Positions 1 through 7,553 are shown, counted from the first letter of the stretch. The stretch: 7,660 nucleotides of DNA from Clostridiales bacterium (GCA_015069525.1 SVIK01000068.1:1-7660), one strand, 5' to 3'. A program made the numbers and translations. The notes: generated from the letters alone by a model not told the origin.

Positions 1-104
1 CCTTTACCCGGCTTTACGTGTTGGAAATCGGTGACGGTGTAAACACCGCTCTTATATTCGAAAGTCACGCCCTTACGAATGTCGCCTGCCAAAATTTGTG
101 CCAT
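1..104 (-). CDS. efp: Elongation factor P, N-terminal part (cut by window edge)
   Basis: The reading frame from the ATG at 104 gives 34 codons, beginning MAQILAGDIRKGVTF and ending in DFQHVKPGKG at the window edge. The GDIRKGVTFEYKSGVYTV and FQHVKPGKG segments are the hallmark start of the EF-P KOW-like N-terminal domain. EF-P enters the ribosomal E site and speeds peptide bond formation at consecutive prolines. The tip lysine/arginine that is modified in many species normally follows this segment and is just outside the window, so the modification type cannot be judged. A good Shine-Dalgarno AAGGAG (114-119) lies 9 nt before the ATG. The gene follows the Xaa-Pro peptidase by 37 nt and probably shares its promoter; this pairing is common in Firmicutes. 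The C-terminal roughly 150 residues are missing only because the window ends. Confidence 0.93.
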   Translation of the reverse strand, partial: MAQILAGDIRKGVTFEYKSGVYTVTDFQHVKPGK

Positions 105-141
105 ACAATTTTTCTCCTTATATGCTTATATAATTTTTCTT

Positions 142-1203
142 TTATAAAATGATAAGGTTTTTATCCGTTTTGGACATAAAACTCTTAATCTTTCCGTTTT
201 TAAGCGTCACCGTATCTTCGATACGTATGCCGTATTCCCCCGCTTTATACACGCCAGGCTCGTCCGAGAAAACCATGCCGTCTTCTAAAACCTGCTCGCT
301 TTTAGGGCTGATAGCAGGCTTTTCGTGCACGTTCAAACCGATGCCGTGGCCAAGAGAGTGCGTAAACAAATCCCCAAGTCCGTTTGCTTTAAGATAGTTT
401 CTTGCAATCGCGTCCGCTTCTTTGCCCGTCATGCCCGATACGATATTTGCCTTTGCAAGCTCGTGTGCGCGCAAAACGTGGTTATACGCCTCTTTAAATT
501 CCTCGTGCTTTCCGTCGTCGCCAAAAAGAAAGGTGCGCGTAATATCCGAACAGTATCCGTCCACCTTGCAACCAAAATCAATTAAGATTTCGTCGCCGAA
601 GCAAAGCTTCGTATCCCCCGTTTCATAGTGCGGTACGGAGGCGTGCGCCCCAAACGCTACTATCGTTTCAAACGACAAGCCTTGGGCACCGAGTTTTCGC
701 ATGTTATACTCTAAAAGCGCCCCTACTTCCGTTTCTGTCATACCCTCTTTGATTTGGGGCAATAGCTGTAAAAATGCGTCTTCCGCAATCTCACAAGCTC
801 TTTCAATGCGGGAAAGTTCCCAATCGTTTTTCTTTTCCATTAAGCGGGGAAGCCAATCGTCGGCATTTACCAATTCAACGCCGATTTTTTGAAGACTTAA
901 AAACTCCGCATGGGAAGTTTCTTGGAAAGACACGGCAACGATTTGATATCCTTTGAGAATATCCGTTTTCGTCTTACCCGCCCAAAGCGTAGGCGTCACT
1001 TCCGTACCCTCAAACAGTTTTTCAGCCGATTCTATATATCGAGAATCGGTGTACAACGTCACGCCGTTTTTATCGACGACAACAGCGCCGTCTTCGGGTG
1101 CAAAGCCCGTAATATAACGCATTAAATAACCGCAAGTGACAAACAACGCGTCCGCATTATTTTGCATACTTGCAAATACTTTTTTGCCGTTCGTCTGTAT
1201 CAT
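142..1203 (-). CDS. M24B-family Xaa-Pro aminopeptidase/dipeptidase (YqhT-like)
   Basis: A 353-residue cytosolic metallopeptidase predicted to cleave next to proline (Xaa-Pro bonds) and help recycle proline peptides. Residues 1-125 form a creatinase-like N-terminal domain and about 130-345 the pita-bread catalytic domain. All five dinuclear-metal ligands of the M24 family are visible: D209 (LIDFG), D220 (CSDITRTF), H286 (HSLGHGIGL), E315 (SDEPGVY) and E329 (GIRIEDTV). H192 and H293 sit where substrate-binding histidines are expected. The length fits the short Firmicutes group typified by B. subtilis YqhT rather than E. coli PepP (about 440 aa). The ATG at 1203 has a GAGGAAG ribosome site just upstream and its own promoter (1222-1250). 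efp follows 37 nt downstream. Whether it acts as an aminopeptidase or a dipeptidase cannot be decided from sequence. Confidence 0.92.
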   Translation of the reverse strand: MIQTNGKKVFASMQNNADALFVTCGYLMRYITGFAPEDGAVVVDKNGVTLYTDSRYIESAEKLFEGTEVTPTLWAGKTKTDILKGYQIVAVSFQETSHAEFLSLQKIGVELVNADDWLPRLMEKKNDWELSRIERACEIAEDAFLQLLPQIKEGMTETEVGALLEYNMRKLGAQGLSFETIVAFGAHASVPHYETGDTKLCFGDEILIDFGCKVDGYCSDITRTFLFGDDGKHEEFKEAYNHVLRAHELAKANIVSGMTGKEADAIARNYLKANGLGDLFTHSLGHGIGLNVHEKPAISPKSEQVLEDGMVFSDEPGVYKAGEYGIRIEDTVTLKNGKIKSFMSKTDKNLIIL

Positions 1204-1221
1204 AGCTTCCTCTTTTTCTCT

Positions 1222-1250
1222 ATTTTAGCAAAAAAATCCGCTTTCGTCAA
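1222..1250 (-). promoter_or_regulatory. Sigma-A type promoter of the peptidase-efp unit
   Basis: Reading the minus strand, TTGACG (1245-1250) is followed after exactly 17 nt by TAAAAT (1222-1227). The -35 matches TTGACA at five of six positions and the -10 matches TATAAT at five of six. The spacer ends in TTTTTTTGC. The expected start of transcription, about 7 nt past the -10, falls near 1215, giving a leader of only about 11-12 nt with the GAGGAAG ribosome site almost at the 5' end. This lies in the only real intergenic gap between the two transcription units. The call rests on sequence match only. Confidence 0.75.
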
Positions 1251-1310
1251 GTGTACGGCGATAAATAAACGCAATTTTCCCTATCTTTCCGCCCGTTTTT
1301 TTCGCTTTTC

Positions 1311-2156
1311 TTACAAACTGTTATAAATTTTCTTCATTTCAAGAGCTTCTTCCGCTTGTTTTCCGTCCGATTCGCTAATGATATACGGCTGTAAGTTCAA
1401 CTCTTTCAGCGCAACCGCCAAAGGTAAAAATTCAGGGCCGTAAACCTCGTCCTCGAACGTTAAATGCTTCACTTCGCCCTTTGCAGAATACATAATCTTC
1501 GAGAAATGCATGTGGAAGTTTTTCATGCGCTCAAAGCCCAATTCGGCTATCATATATTCCAATCGGCTTTTATAATCCTCCACCGTTTTCAAAGAACCTT
1601 GTTCTCTCGCGTTGACGTGTCCAAAATCTACGCAAGGCAGGTAAAAAGGCGCTATCTTGCAAAATTGCGTAATCTCTTCTATCGTGCCGATTTGCGCCAA
1701 TTTTCCCATCGTTTCAGGACAAAACAGCATATCCTCCATGCCGTTGAGCGCAATATATTCCGCAAGAATTTTTAAGCGTTCTTCCGTCTTTTCCACCGCT
1801 TCGAAACGGCTGACTTTCCCTTGTGCGGAAGGATGAAAAACGATACGTTTTCCGCCCATCCATTTGCAAGCGCGCGCGCTGTCAAGCACGTACCCGTAAG
1901 ATTTGTTCGCCATTTCGTCGTCGGGATTGGCAAAGTTGATAAAATACGGCGCGTGGACGGAAATCTCCACCCCTTCTTTTTCAAACGCTTCGCCTATGGA
2001 AAGCGCTTTGCCTTCCGTTATCCGTACCCCTCTACCAAAGGAATACTCGAAACAATCGAGCCCTCTATCCTTCACGAATTTCGCCGATTGCTCGGTATGC
2101 GCATACCCCTCGGCATAAAAGCTTTCACTGTTTCCACTCGGTCCAAATTTAATCAT
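1311..2156 (-). CDS. Endonuclease IV-family (Nfo-like) TIM-barrel protein
   Basis: A 281-residue xylose-isomerase-like TIM-barrel protein of the AP endonuclease family 2 superfamily. Most of the endonuclease IV metal ligands can be matched in order: H68 (SVHAPYF), H108 (VFHPSA), E148 (CPETMGK), D177 and H180 (VDFGHVN), H215 or H217 (NFHMHFS), H231 (VKHLTFED) and E262 (ISESDG). The aspartate of the canonical Asp-x-His pair (E. coli D229/H231) is replaced by V229 in V-K-H; nearby E235/D236 might substitute. The opening MIKFGPSGNSESFY and GRGVRI look like a clostridial branch usually annotated only as TIM barrel protein. If active it would nick DNA at abasic sites, but another TIM-barrel metalloenzyme role is possible. 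Its start overlaps the end of ribF by 8 nt and has a strong GGAGGT (2165-2170) 8 nt upstream. No terminator is seen after its stop. Confidence 0.82.
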   Translation of the reverse strand: MIKFGPSGNSESFYAEGYAHTEQSAKFVKDRGLDCFEYSFGRGVRITEGKALSIGEAFEKEGVEISVHAPYFINFANPDDEMANKSYGYVLDSARACKWMGGKRIVFHPSAQGKVSRFEAVEKTEERLKILAEYIALNGMEDMLFCPETMGKLAQIGTIEEITQFCKIAPFYLPCVDFGHVNAREQGSLKTVEDYKSRLEYMIAELGFERMKNFHMHFSKIMYSAKGEVKHLTFEDEVYGPEFLPLAVALKELNLQPYIISESDGKQAEEALEMKKIYNSL

Positions 2157-3018
2157 GACTACGCACCTCCGTCAAATCGGTTTCAAGCTGAGCTTTCAGC
2201 CCTTCCACTCCGTCGAATTTTCTAATATCTCGCAAATAGCGAACGAATTCTATCTTGATTTTCTCGCCGTATAAATCGCCTGAAAAGCCGTCGAAGAACG
2301 TTTCCGTTAAGACGTTTTCGTCGTTGAACGTCGGGCGAGCGCCGTAGTTCGTAATGCCTTTATACGTTTTTCCGCCTATCGTCGCACGTGTTTCGTACAC
2401 TCCTTTTTTTAAGGGGAATTTACCGTTTGGATAGGCAACGTTTGCCGTAGGAAAACCTATCGTCCTGCCCACCTCTCTATCTTTTACCACCTCGCCAAGC
2501 AAGAAAAAGCGTTCCCCTAAAAGTGCGTTTGCCCGTACAACGTCCCCCTGGGATAAGTACTTTTTAACGGTGGTAGAGCTGATTTTCTCACCGTCTTTTT
2601 GCAAGAGTTCTACCACTTCAACGGGTACTTGGGTAATCGATTTTAGTGTTTCGGGCGTTCCCACCGCCATTTTGCCAAAACGGAAATCGTCCCCGCAAAT
2701 AAACGCTTTGGGCGCGAATTTTTTTTCTAACAAGCAGGCAAATTCTTCGGGCGTATAATCCTTAATCTCCAAAAATGGCAATTCAAAGAGAATATCCACA
2801 CCTGCGGAAGAAAAAATTTCCGTGCGCTCCTCGCCCGTAAAAAGGCTTTCGCCCTGCTTTCCGCCGACAATCGTCATTATGGCGATTGGCAAACGGTATT
2901 CCTTAGCGCGCGCAACGAGCGTTTTATGCCCCGCGTGCAAGCCGTCAAACCCGCCAAGCAACATCACGCAACCGCACGTATTATTCGATTGTCCGTTCAA
3001 AGGCAAGGTCTTTAACAT
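2149..3018 (-). CDS. ribF: Bifunctional riboflavin kinase / FMN adenylyltransferase (FAD synthetase)
   Basis: 289 residues, close to the family length of about 300. It phosphorylates riboflavin to FMN and adenylates FMN to FAD. The N-terminal nucleotidyltransferase domain (about 15-155) shows the ATP-binding LLGGFDGLHAGH motif (20-31), the CGDDFRFG motif (108-115) and ISSTTVKKYL (146-155). The C-terminal flavokinase domain (about 165-285) shows GRTIGFPTANV (184-194), KKGVYET (204-210), NYGARPTF (224-231) and TETFFDGFSGDLYG (238-251); E239 fits the expected catalytic glutamate. The ATG at 3018 overlaps the truB stop by 7 nt, and no Shine-Dalgarno is visible within 12 nt before it, so translation probably depends on ribosomes finishing truB. 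The truB-ribF order is conserved in many bacteria, but here the pair follows pheT. Confidence 0.95.
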   Translation of the reverse strand: MLKTLPLNGQSNNTCGCVMLLGGFDGLHAGHKTLVARAKEYRLPIAIMTIVGGKQGESLFTGEERTEIFSSAGVDILFELPFLEIKDYTPEEFACLLEKKFAPKAFICGDDFRFGKMAVGTPETLKSITQVPVEVVELLQKDGEKISSTTVKKYLSQGDVVRANALLGERFFLLGEVVKDREVGRTIGFPTANVAYPNGKFPLKKGVYETRATIGGKTYKGITNYGARPTFNDENVLTETFFDGFSGDLYGEKIKIEFVRYLRDIRKFDGVEGLKAQLETDLTEVRSHD

Positions 3019-3890
3019 AATTTCGTCTTTGCTTTCGCCCTTCCGTTTGCCACCTCGGCTATCCCGTAAAAGGCGTCCTCTTTATAAATTTTATATAAGC
3101 CGTCGGCTTCGTCTACCTCTACCGACATACCGTTGAAAAAACGCTCCGTCTTCTTCCCTTGCAAAAAGAGCGTGGGATAGGGCAAAGTGCTTTCCGTGGG
3201 GATAACGTATTGTTCCAATTCCTCTACGGGCAAATCCTTTTCCAAAAGTGCGTACGGTATCGCTTTATCCACGGTAAAAATTCCACTTTTCGTACGGCGC
3301 AACGCGCTCATTACCGCGTTCGTACCCAACGCCTCCGCAATATCCCGCGCAAGCGAACGGATGTACGTACCCCCTCCGCAATTGATTTGAATACGGAAAA
3401 CGTTTTCCTCTATCTGTCCCAATACCTGCATGCCGTAAATATGCACTTTTTTAGCGGGAAGCTCGAAATCGACGCCCGCACGAGCCAAATCGTAGCCACG
3501 TTTTCCGTTTACGTTTTTGGCGCTGTACTTGGGCGGTATTTGCATAATATCCCCGAAAAACGAGGGCAATACGCTTGCAATTTCTTCCGCCGTGGGGATT
3601 CTTCCACCGTAGACGAGCGTGCCCGTACTATCGAGCGTATCGGAGGAAACGCCGAACGTGAACTGCGCGACGTATTCCTTTTCCTTTTCCAAGAAATAGT
3701 CGAACAGCCTCGTGGCGTTGCCTACACCAACGGGCAACACACCGCTTGCAAGCGGGTCGAGCGTGCCCATATGCCCACACGGCGTACCCGTCAACCATTT
3801 GCATTTATTAACGATTGTTGAAGACGTCAAGCCACTCGGCTTATCCACGTTGAAAAAGCCGAGCGTTTGAATTTTTCCTTCTCTTTTCAC
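3012..3890 (-). CDS. truB: tRNA pseudouridine(55) synthase TruB
   Basis: 292 residues; converts U55 of the tRNA T-loop to pseudouridine. The signature GHMGTLDPLASGVLPV (39-54) contains the catalytic aspartate D45. Further family motifs are FNVDKPSGLTSS (13-24), the KEYVAQFTFG strand (71-80), PPKYSAKNVNGKRGYDLAR (119-137, with Y122) and CGGGTYIRSLARDI (171-184, with R178). A short C-terminal extension of about 50 residues follows the catalytic fold, probably a PUA-like segment. The start is GTG at 3888-3890, preceded by GAGGG at 3895-3899; no nearby ATG would keep the VDKPSG motif. The gene begins 11 nt after the pheT stop, so it is in the same transcript. In many genomes truB lies in the nusA-infB-rbfA cluster, so this position is less usual. 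Confidence 0.96.
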   Translation of the reverse strand: MKREGKIQTLGFFNVDKPSGLTSSTIVNKCKWLTGTPCGHMGTLDPLASGVLPVGVGNATRLFDYFLEKEKEYVAQFTFGVSSDTLDSTGTLVYGGRIPTAEEIASVLPSFFGDIMQIPPKYSAKNVNGKRGYDLARAGVDFELPAKKVHIYGMQVLGQIEENVFRIQINCGGGTYIRSLARDIAEALGTNAVMSALRRTKSGIFTVDKAIPYALLEKDLPVEELEQYVIPTESTLPYPTLFLQGKKTERFFNGMSVEVDEADGLYKIYKEDAFYGIAEVANGRAKAKTKLC

Positions 3891-3901
3891 GTTTCCCTCG
3901 C

Positions 3902-6340
3902 TTAACGGAGCTCGATACCGAGTTTAAATTTAAGGTTGTTTAAAATCTTCTTCACGAAGTTATCAAGCGTTTCGGGCGTGAACGCCTTTTCCGTTTGATT
4001 GTCGGGCGTGAACGTGAGCGTGAAAGCCATACTCTTTTTGCCTGCGGGAACTTGCCCGCCACGGTAAACGTCGAAAAGCTTTGCTTCCGTCACGTATTTG
4101 CAAGAGTGCATAAGCACTTCTTCAATTTGTCCACACGTAAGTTCTTCGTCCGCAATCAAGGCAAGGTCGCGCTTGACGGCAGGGAATTTCGGCAAGTTCT
4201 TATAACGAACGCCGTCGTCCAACTTCTTTGCAATCGCCGATAAATCCAATTCTCCAAGGTATACTTTCTTATCCAACCCAAGGTTGTTTGCAATCTCAGG
4301 GTCAAGTTCACCAAAAAAGCCCACTACGTTGCCGTCCATAACTACGTTTGCCGACACGCCAGGATGCAAGTAGGATTTTTCCGCGCGTTCGTAAGTAAAC
4401 GACAAGTGGAAAACCTCTGCAAGGCGCTCGATTGCCCCTTTCATATCGAAGAAATCGTTTTTACCACCCCAAATACCAAGAACAAGGTGTTTATTTTCAA
4501 CGGGTTGTTCGCTTGCCGACGTGTTTCTCGGCGTATACGTGTTTGCCAGCTCGAATTGTCTGCCCTCGTCGTTGCCACGGCGGATATTTCTAACCGCATT
4601 GGAAAGCATAGACGGTGCAAGGAAGGTACGCATAAGCGAAAGCTCTTCGCTGATTGGATTGAGAATTTTAACGGCGTTTCTCTCCTCTGCACTTTCGGGG
4701 AGTTTCATCAGCTCGAAATCCTTCGGGGAATAGAAGGAATAGTTATACGCTTCCGAGAAACCTTGCGTACGCAAAACGTTTTTCAAATGCAATTCCTTCT
4801 TTTGCTCGTCCGTCAAGCCACCGCCCGTCACTTGCGCTTTGTCAAGGAAGGTGGGCGTGATATGTTCGTAGCCGTACATGCGGATAATTTCTTCCGCTAA
4901 ATCGGGATATCCGTCGATATCGTCGCGATAACCGGGGATTTCCACCGTCAACGCGTCGCCTTGAATAACAGGCTTAAAATTCAATCTCGTTAAAATATTC
5001 CAAATTTCCGCGTCGGGTACGGTAATTCCTAAAAGCGCGTTGATTTTTGCAATGCTTGCCGTCATAAGACGCGGTTCAAGCGAAACGGAGCAAACGTCAC
5101 GGCGCATATCCGTGACCGTACCGCAACCAAGTTCTTCAATCAAATGCAACGCTCTTGCCATGCCCAAGCCGTTGGTGTACGCGTCTACCCCCTTTTCAAA
5201 GCGGGAGGAAGAATCGGAAGATTGCCCCAAAGCACGAGAGGTTTTTCGCACGTTGTCACGGGCGAATTTAGCCGATTCAAAGAAGACGTTTTTCGTCGTA
5301 TCCTTAATACCGCTATTTAATCCACCCATAATCCCCGCAAGCGCAACGGGTTTATCGCCGTCGCAAATAACGAGGTTTTCGCTGTTGAGCGTAAATTCTT
5401 TTTCGTCAAGCGTAATGATTTTTTCGTCCTTTTTTGCACGGCGAACGACAATCTTTCTACCGCCGATGTCTTCCGCGTCAAACGCGTGCATGGGTTGTCC
5501 CATTTCCAAAAGCACGAAGTTCGTAATATCGACAATCGGGGATATGGAACGGATACCAGAAAGCGCAAGACGTTTTCTCATCCATGCGGGCGAAACGCCA
5601 CCTTGTACGTTTTCTACGTAATGCCCTACGTAGCGGGGGCATAAGTCGGGCGCTTGCACGTCAACGTCAATGCTACTTGCGCTCGTTTTGCTTTCCGTAT
5701 ACGAATAATTCGGTTCTTTAAACGGCTTATTGATAACCGCCGAAACCTCGCGAGCAATCCCTACGATACATTGGCAATCGGGGCGGTTTGCGGTGATGGA
5801 AATATCGAAAATCCAATCGTCCAAGCCCACTACCTTTTTAATATCTTCGCCAACGGGCGTGTCTTTGTCCAAATCCAAAAGCCCGTTTACCTCCGCACCA
5901 GGATAGAAATCGTCGTTGATGCCAAGTTCTTCGCCCGAACAAAGCATACCGAACGATTCTACGCCACGGAGTTTGCCTTTCTTAATTTTCTTCACGGCGT
6001 CGGGGTTCTTTTCCAAAACGGCGGGGTTGCTTTCCACCACCGTCGAACCGTCCAACGCGCAAGGCGTTTTCATACCCACGTATACGTTGGGCGCGCCTGT
6101 GACGATTTGCAAATCTCTACCATATTCCTCCCCGCAATCCACGACGCAAATTTGCATATGGTCGCTATCGGGATGAGGAGTAAGCGCTTTTACTTCCCCC
6201 ACCACTACACGGCTGATTTTTTCACCAAGATAGGAAAGTTCTTCTACTTCAAAACCGCAGGAAAAGAGCTTTTCTGCAAGCTCTTGTGCGGACATTTCTA
6301 TATCTACGTAATCTTTTAACCAACTGAAAGGTGCTTTCAT
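3902..6340 (-). CDS. pheT: Phenylalanine--tRNA ligase beta subunit
   Basis: 812 residues, near the usual 795-805. Beta subunit of the alpha2-beta2 synthetase; it binds tRNA-Phe and edits mischarged Tyr-tRNA-Phe. Domains in order: an EMAP-type OB-fold tRNA-binding domain at about 45-155 (PHPDSDHMQICVVDCG, TGAPNVYVGM); the B3/4 editing domain at about 210-385, with GQPMHAFDAEDI (H285), LAGIMGG (334-340) and FFESA (E355); the B5 domain at about 415-495, ending PDLAEEIIRMYGYEHI; a catalytic-like core at about 505-700; and a C-terminal anticodon-binding ferredoxin-fold domain at about 715-811 (LPKFPAVKRDLAL, FDVYRG). The editing residues I can recognise are retained. The ATG at 6340 has AAGGAG (6349-6354) 8 nt upstream, overlapping the pheS stop codon; the gap between the genes is 12 nt. 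Nothing looks broken. Confidence 0.97.
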   Translation of the reverse strand: MKAPFSWLKDYVDIEMSAQELAEKLFSCGFEVEELSYLGEKISRVVVGEVKALTPHPDSDHMQICVVDCGEEYGRDLQIVTGAPNVYVGMKTPCALDGSTVVESNPAVLEKNPDAVKKIKKGKLRGVESFGMLCSGEELGINDDFYPGAEVNGLLDLDKDTPVGEDIKKVVGLDDWIFDISITANRPDCQCIVGIAREVSAVINKPFKEPNYSYTESKTSASSIDVDVQAPDLCPRYVGHYVENVQGGVSPAWMRKRLALSGIRSISPIVDITNFVLLEMGQPMHAFDAEDIGGRKIVVRRAKKDEKIITLDEKEFTLNSENLVICDGDKPVALAGIMGGLNSGIKDTTKNVFFESAKFARDNVRKTSRALGQSSDSSSRFEKGVDAYTNGLGMARALHLIEELGCGTVTDMRRDVCSVSLEPRLMTASIAKINALLGITVPDAEIWNILTRLNFKPVIQGDALTVEIPGYRDDIDGYPDLAEEIIRMYGYEHITPTFLDKAQVTGGGLTDEQKKELHLKNVLRTQGFSEAYNYSFYSPKDFELMKLPESAEERNAVKILNPISEELSLMRTFLAPSMLSNAVRNIRRGNDEGRQFELANTYTPRNTSASEQPVENKHLVLGIWGGKNDFFDMKGAIERLAEVFHLSFTYERAEKSYLHPGVSANVVMDGNVVGFFGELDPEIANNLGLDKKVYLGELDLSAIAKKLDDGVRYKNLPKFPAVKRDLALIADEELTCGQIEEVLMHSCKYVTEAKLFDVYRGGQVPAGKKSMAFTLTFTPDNQTEKAFTPETLDNFVKKILNNLKFKLGIELR

Positions 6341-6352
6341 ACTCTTCTCTCC

Positions 6353-7366
6353 TTAATCCTCGAATTGTTCCAAGAAGCGCGTATCGTTTTCGAACAACGT
6401 CTTGATATTGTTGATGCCGTATTTAAGCATGGCAATACGCTCGATACCCATACCGAACGCAAAACCCGTATATTCTTCGGGGTCTACGCCACAATTTTCC
6501 AACACTCTTCTATTCACCATGCCTGCACCGAGCACTTCAATCCAGCCCGTACCTTTGCAAAGACGGCAACCTTTACCACCGCATTCCGAACAGCTTAAAT
6601 CCACCTCAACGCTCGGTTCGGTGAACGGGAAATAGGAAGGACGCAAGCGCACCTTTGTCGAATCGGTAAACATCTTTTTTGCGAACTCCGCAAGCATGCC
6701 TTGCAAATCGCAAAGCGTTATCCCTTTATCTACGACAAGCCCTTCCATTTGGTGGAACATGGGCGAGTGCGTAGCGTCGTCGTCCGAACGGAATACTCTA
6801 CCAGGGGATAAGATTTTAATAGGCGGATTTTCCTTTTCCATAACACGGATTTGCCCTGCCGACGTTTGCGTACGGAGAAGCAAGTTTTCCGCCAAATAAA
6901 AGGTGTCTTGCATATCTCTTGCGGGGTGGTCCTTCGGCGTATTGAGCGCCGTGAAGTTATAGTAATCCGTTTCAATTTCAGGTCCTTCAAACACCTTAAA
7001 ACCCATACCTGCAAAAATATCGATAAGCTCGTTTTTCACAAGCGTAATGGGGTGCAAAGCCCCTGCCTTATACTTTTTACCAGGCATGGAAATATCAATA
7101 CGCTCTTTTGCGTATTTTTCTTCCATCTCCATCTTCTTTACGACGACTTCGCGTGCGTCGAATTTTTCTTCCATGCTTTGCTTGAATTCGTTGACGATTT
7201 TACCAAAAGCAGGTCTATCCTCTTTTGCCAAATCCTTCATACCGCTCATAATGCCTTTAAGCGACGTTTGAAAGCGAACTTTCAGTTCGTATAACGCCCT
7301 ACCCGATTGCGTTTCCTCTATTGCGGTTTCGATATCTTTCCGCAACGCTTCGATTTTTTCTTTCAT
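6353..7366 (-). CDS. pheS: Phenylalanine--tRNA ligase alpha subunit
   Basis: 337 residues (typical 327-344). Catalytic alpha subunit of the class II alpha2-beta2 synthetase that activates phenylalanine and loads tRNA-Phe. Residues 1-90 are a charged helical coiled-coil arm for tRNA. Motif 1 spans HPITLVKNELIDIF (105-118) and GPEIETDYYNF (128-138). Motif 2 is FRSDDDATHSPMFHQMEGL (192-210). The phenylalanine pocket strand is FPFTEPSVEVD (246-256). Motif 3 is GFAFGMGIERIAML (301-314). A303 matches the alanine that limits amino-acid size in E. coli PheS (A294), so normal specificity is expected. Four cysteines (259, 262, 267, 270) form a knuckle of the kind also found in B. subtilis PheS and are not unusual. 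The ATG at 7366 has AGGAG (7373-7377) 6 nt upstream. It is the first gene after the T-box leader. Confidence 0.97.
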   Translation of the reverse strand: MKEKIEALRKDIETAIEETQSGRALYELKVRFQTSLKGIMSGMKDLAKEDRPAFGKIVNEFKQSMEEKFDAREVVVKKMEMEEKYAKERIDISMPGKKYKAGALHPITLVKNELIDIFAGMGFKVFEGPEIETDYYNFTALNTPKDHPARDMQDTFYLAENLLLRTQTSAGQIRVMEKENPPIKILSPGRVFRSDDDATHSPMFHQMEGLVVDKGITLCDLQGMLAEFAKKMFTDSTKVRLRPSYFPFTEPSVEVDLSCSECGGKGCRLCKGTGWIEVLGAGMVNRRVLENCGVDPEEYTGFAFGMGIERIAMLKYGINNIKTLFENDTRFLEQFED

Positions 7367-7391
7367 TATATACTCCTATGCTATTATTTAC

Positions 7392-7430
7392 AATTAAAAC
7401 GCCCTGCACGCCGTATAAGCGTGCAGGGCG
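7392..7430 (-). terminator. Regulated intrinsic terminator of the T-box leader
   Basis: A perfect 12-bp GC-rich stem, CGCCCTGCACGC with GCGTGCAGGGCG (arms 7419-7430 and 7400-7411), encloses a 7-nt loop TTATACG and is followed by TTTTAATT (7392-7399). The first eight bases of its 5' arm are also the 3' arm of the antiterminator, which is the switch. The U-tract is short and interrupted, but the stem is very strong. Confidence 0.93.
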
Positions 7431-7454
7431 AATACTATCCGCTGTACCACCTGC
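7423..7454 (-). promoter_or_regulatory. T-box antiterminator element
   Basis: Minus-strand GCAGG (7450-7454), bulge TGGTACA (7443-7449), GCG (7440-7442), a 9-nt loop (7431-7439) and CGCCCTGC (7423-7430) form an eight-base-pair antiterminator with the 7-nt bulge typical of the family. TGGT can pair with the ACCA end of uncharged tRNA (discriminator A73, as in tRNA-Phe). The family consensus bulge is UGGNACC; here its last base is A instead of C. The 3' arm is shared with the terminator stem, so the two structures exclude each other. Confidence 0.9.
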
Positions 7455-7553
7455 GTTCACGTGGAATCTTCCACGCCTTCGTTGCGCCGTCACGTCGCGC
7501 CGTACGTTTCTTCCTACCCCCGAAAAACGGGCTCAAAAGAACAGCTCCAAAGT

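Noticed and set aside
105..141. Possible weak promoter before efp (TTATCA, then TATATA after 17 nt)
   Set aside because: Both boxes match only about four of six positions in an AT-rich spacer, and a much better promoter lies upstream of the peptidase gene.
1251..1310. Searched for an intrinsic terminator after the TIM-barrel gene
   Set aside because: Only a three-pair GCG/CGC repeat and scattered A-rich tracts are present. No stem followed by a U-tract was found on the minus strand, so readthrough into the peptidase gene is possible.
3159..3821. A 220-codon open frame on the plus strand opposite truB
   Set aside because: It is fully antisense to truB, its composition is typical of a reverse-strand shadow, and no motif is recognised.
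5654..6319. A 221-codon open frame on the plus strand opposite the 5' part of pheT
   Set aside because: It is wholly antisense to a well-conserved gene, its protein is rich in Arg, His, Phe and Cys without any domain I recognise, and it has no convincing ribosome site. It is a codon-usage shadow.
6555..6593. Cysteine cluster in PheS (C259, C262, C267, C270) as a possible inserted zinc finger
   Set aside because: The same kind of knuckle is found in ordinary Firmicutes PheS proteins such as that of B. subtilis, so it is not novel.
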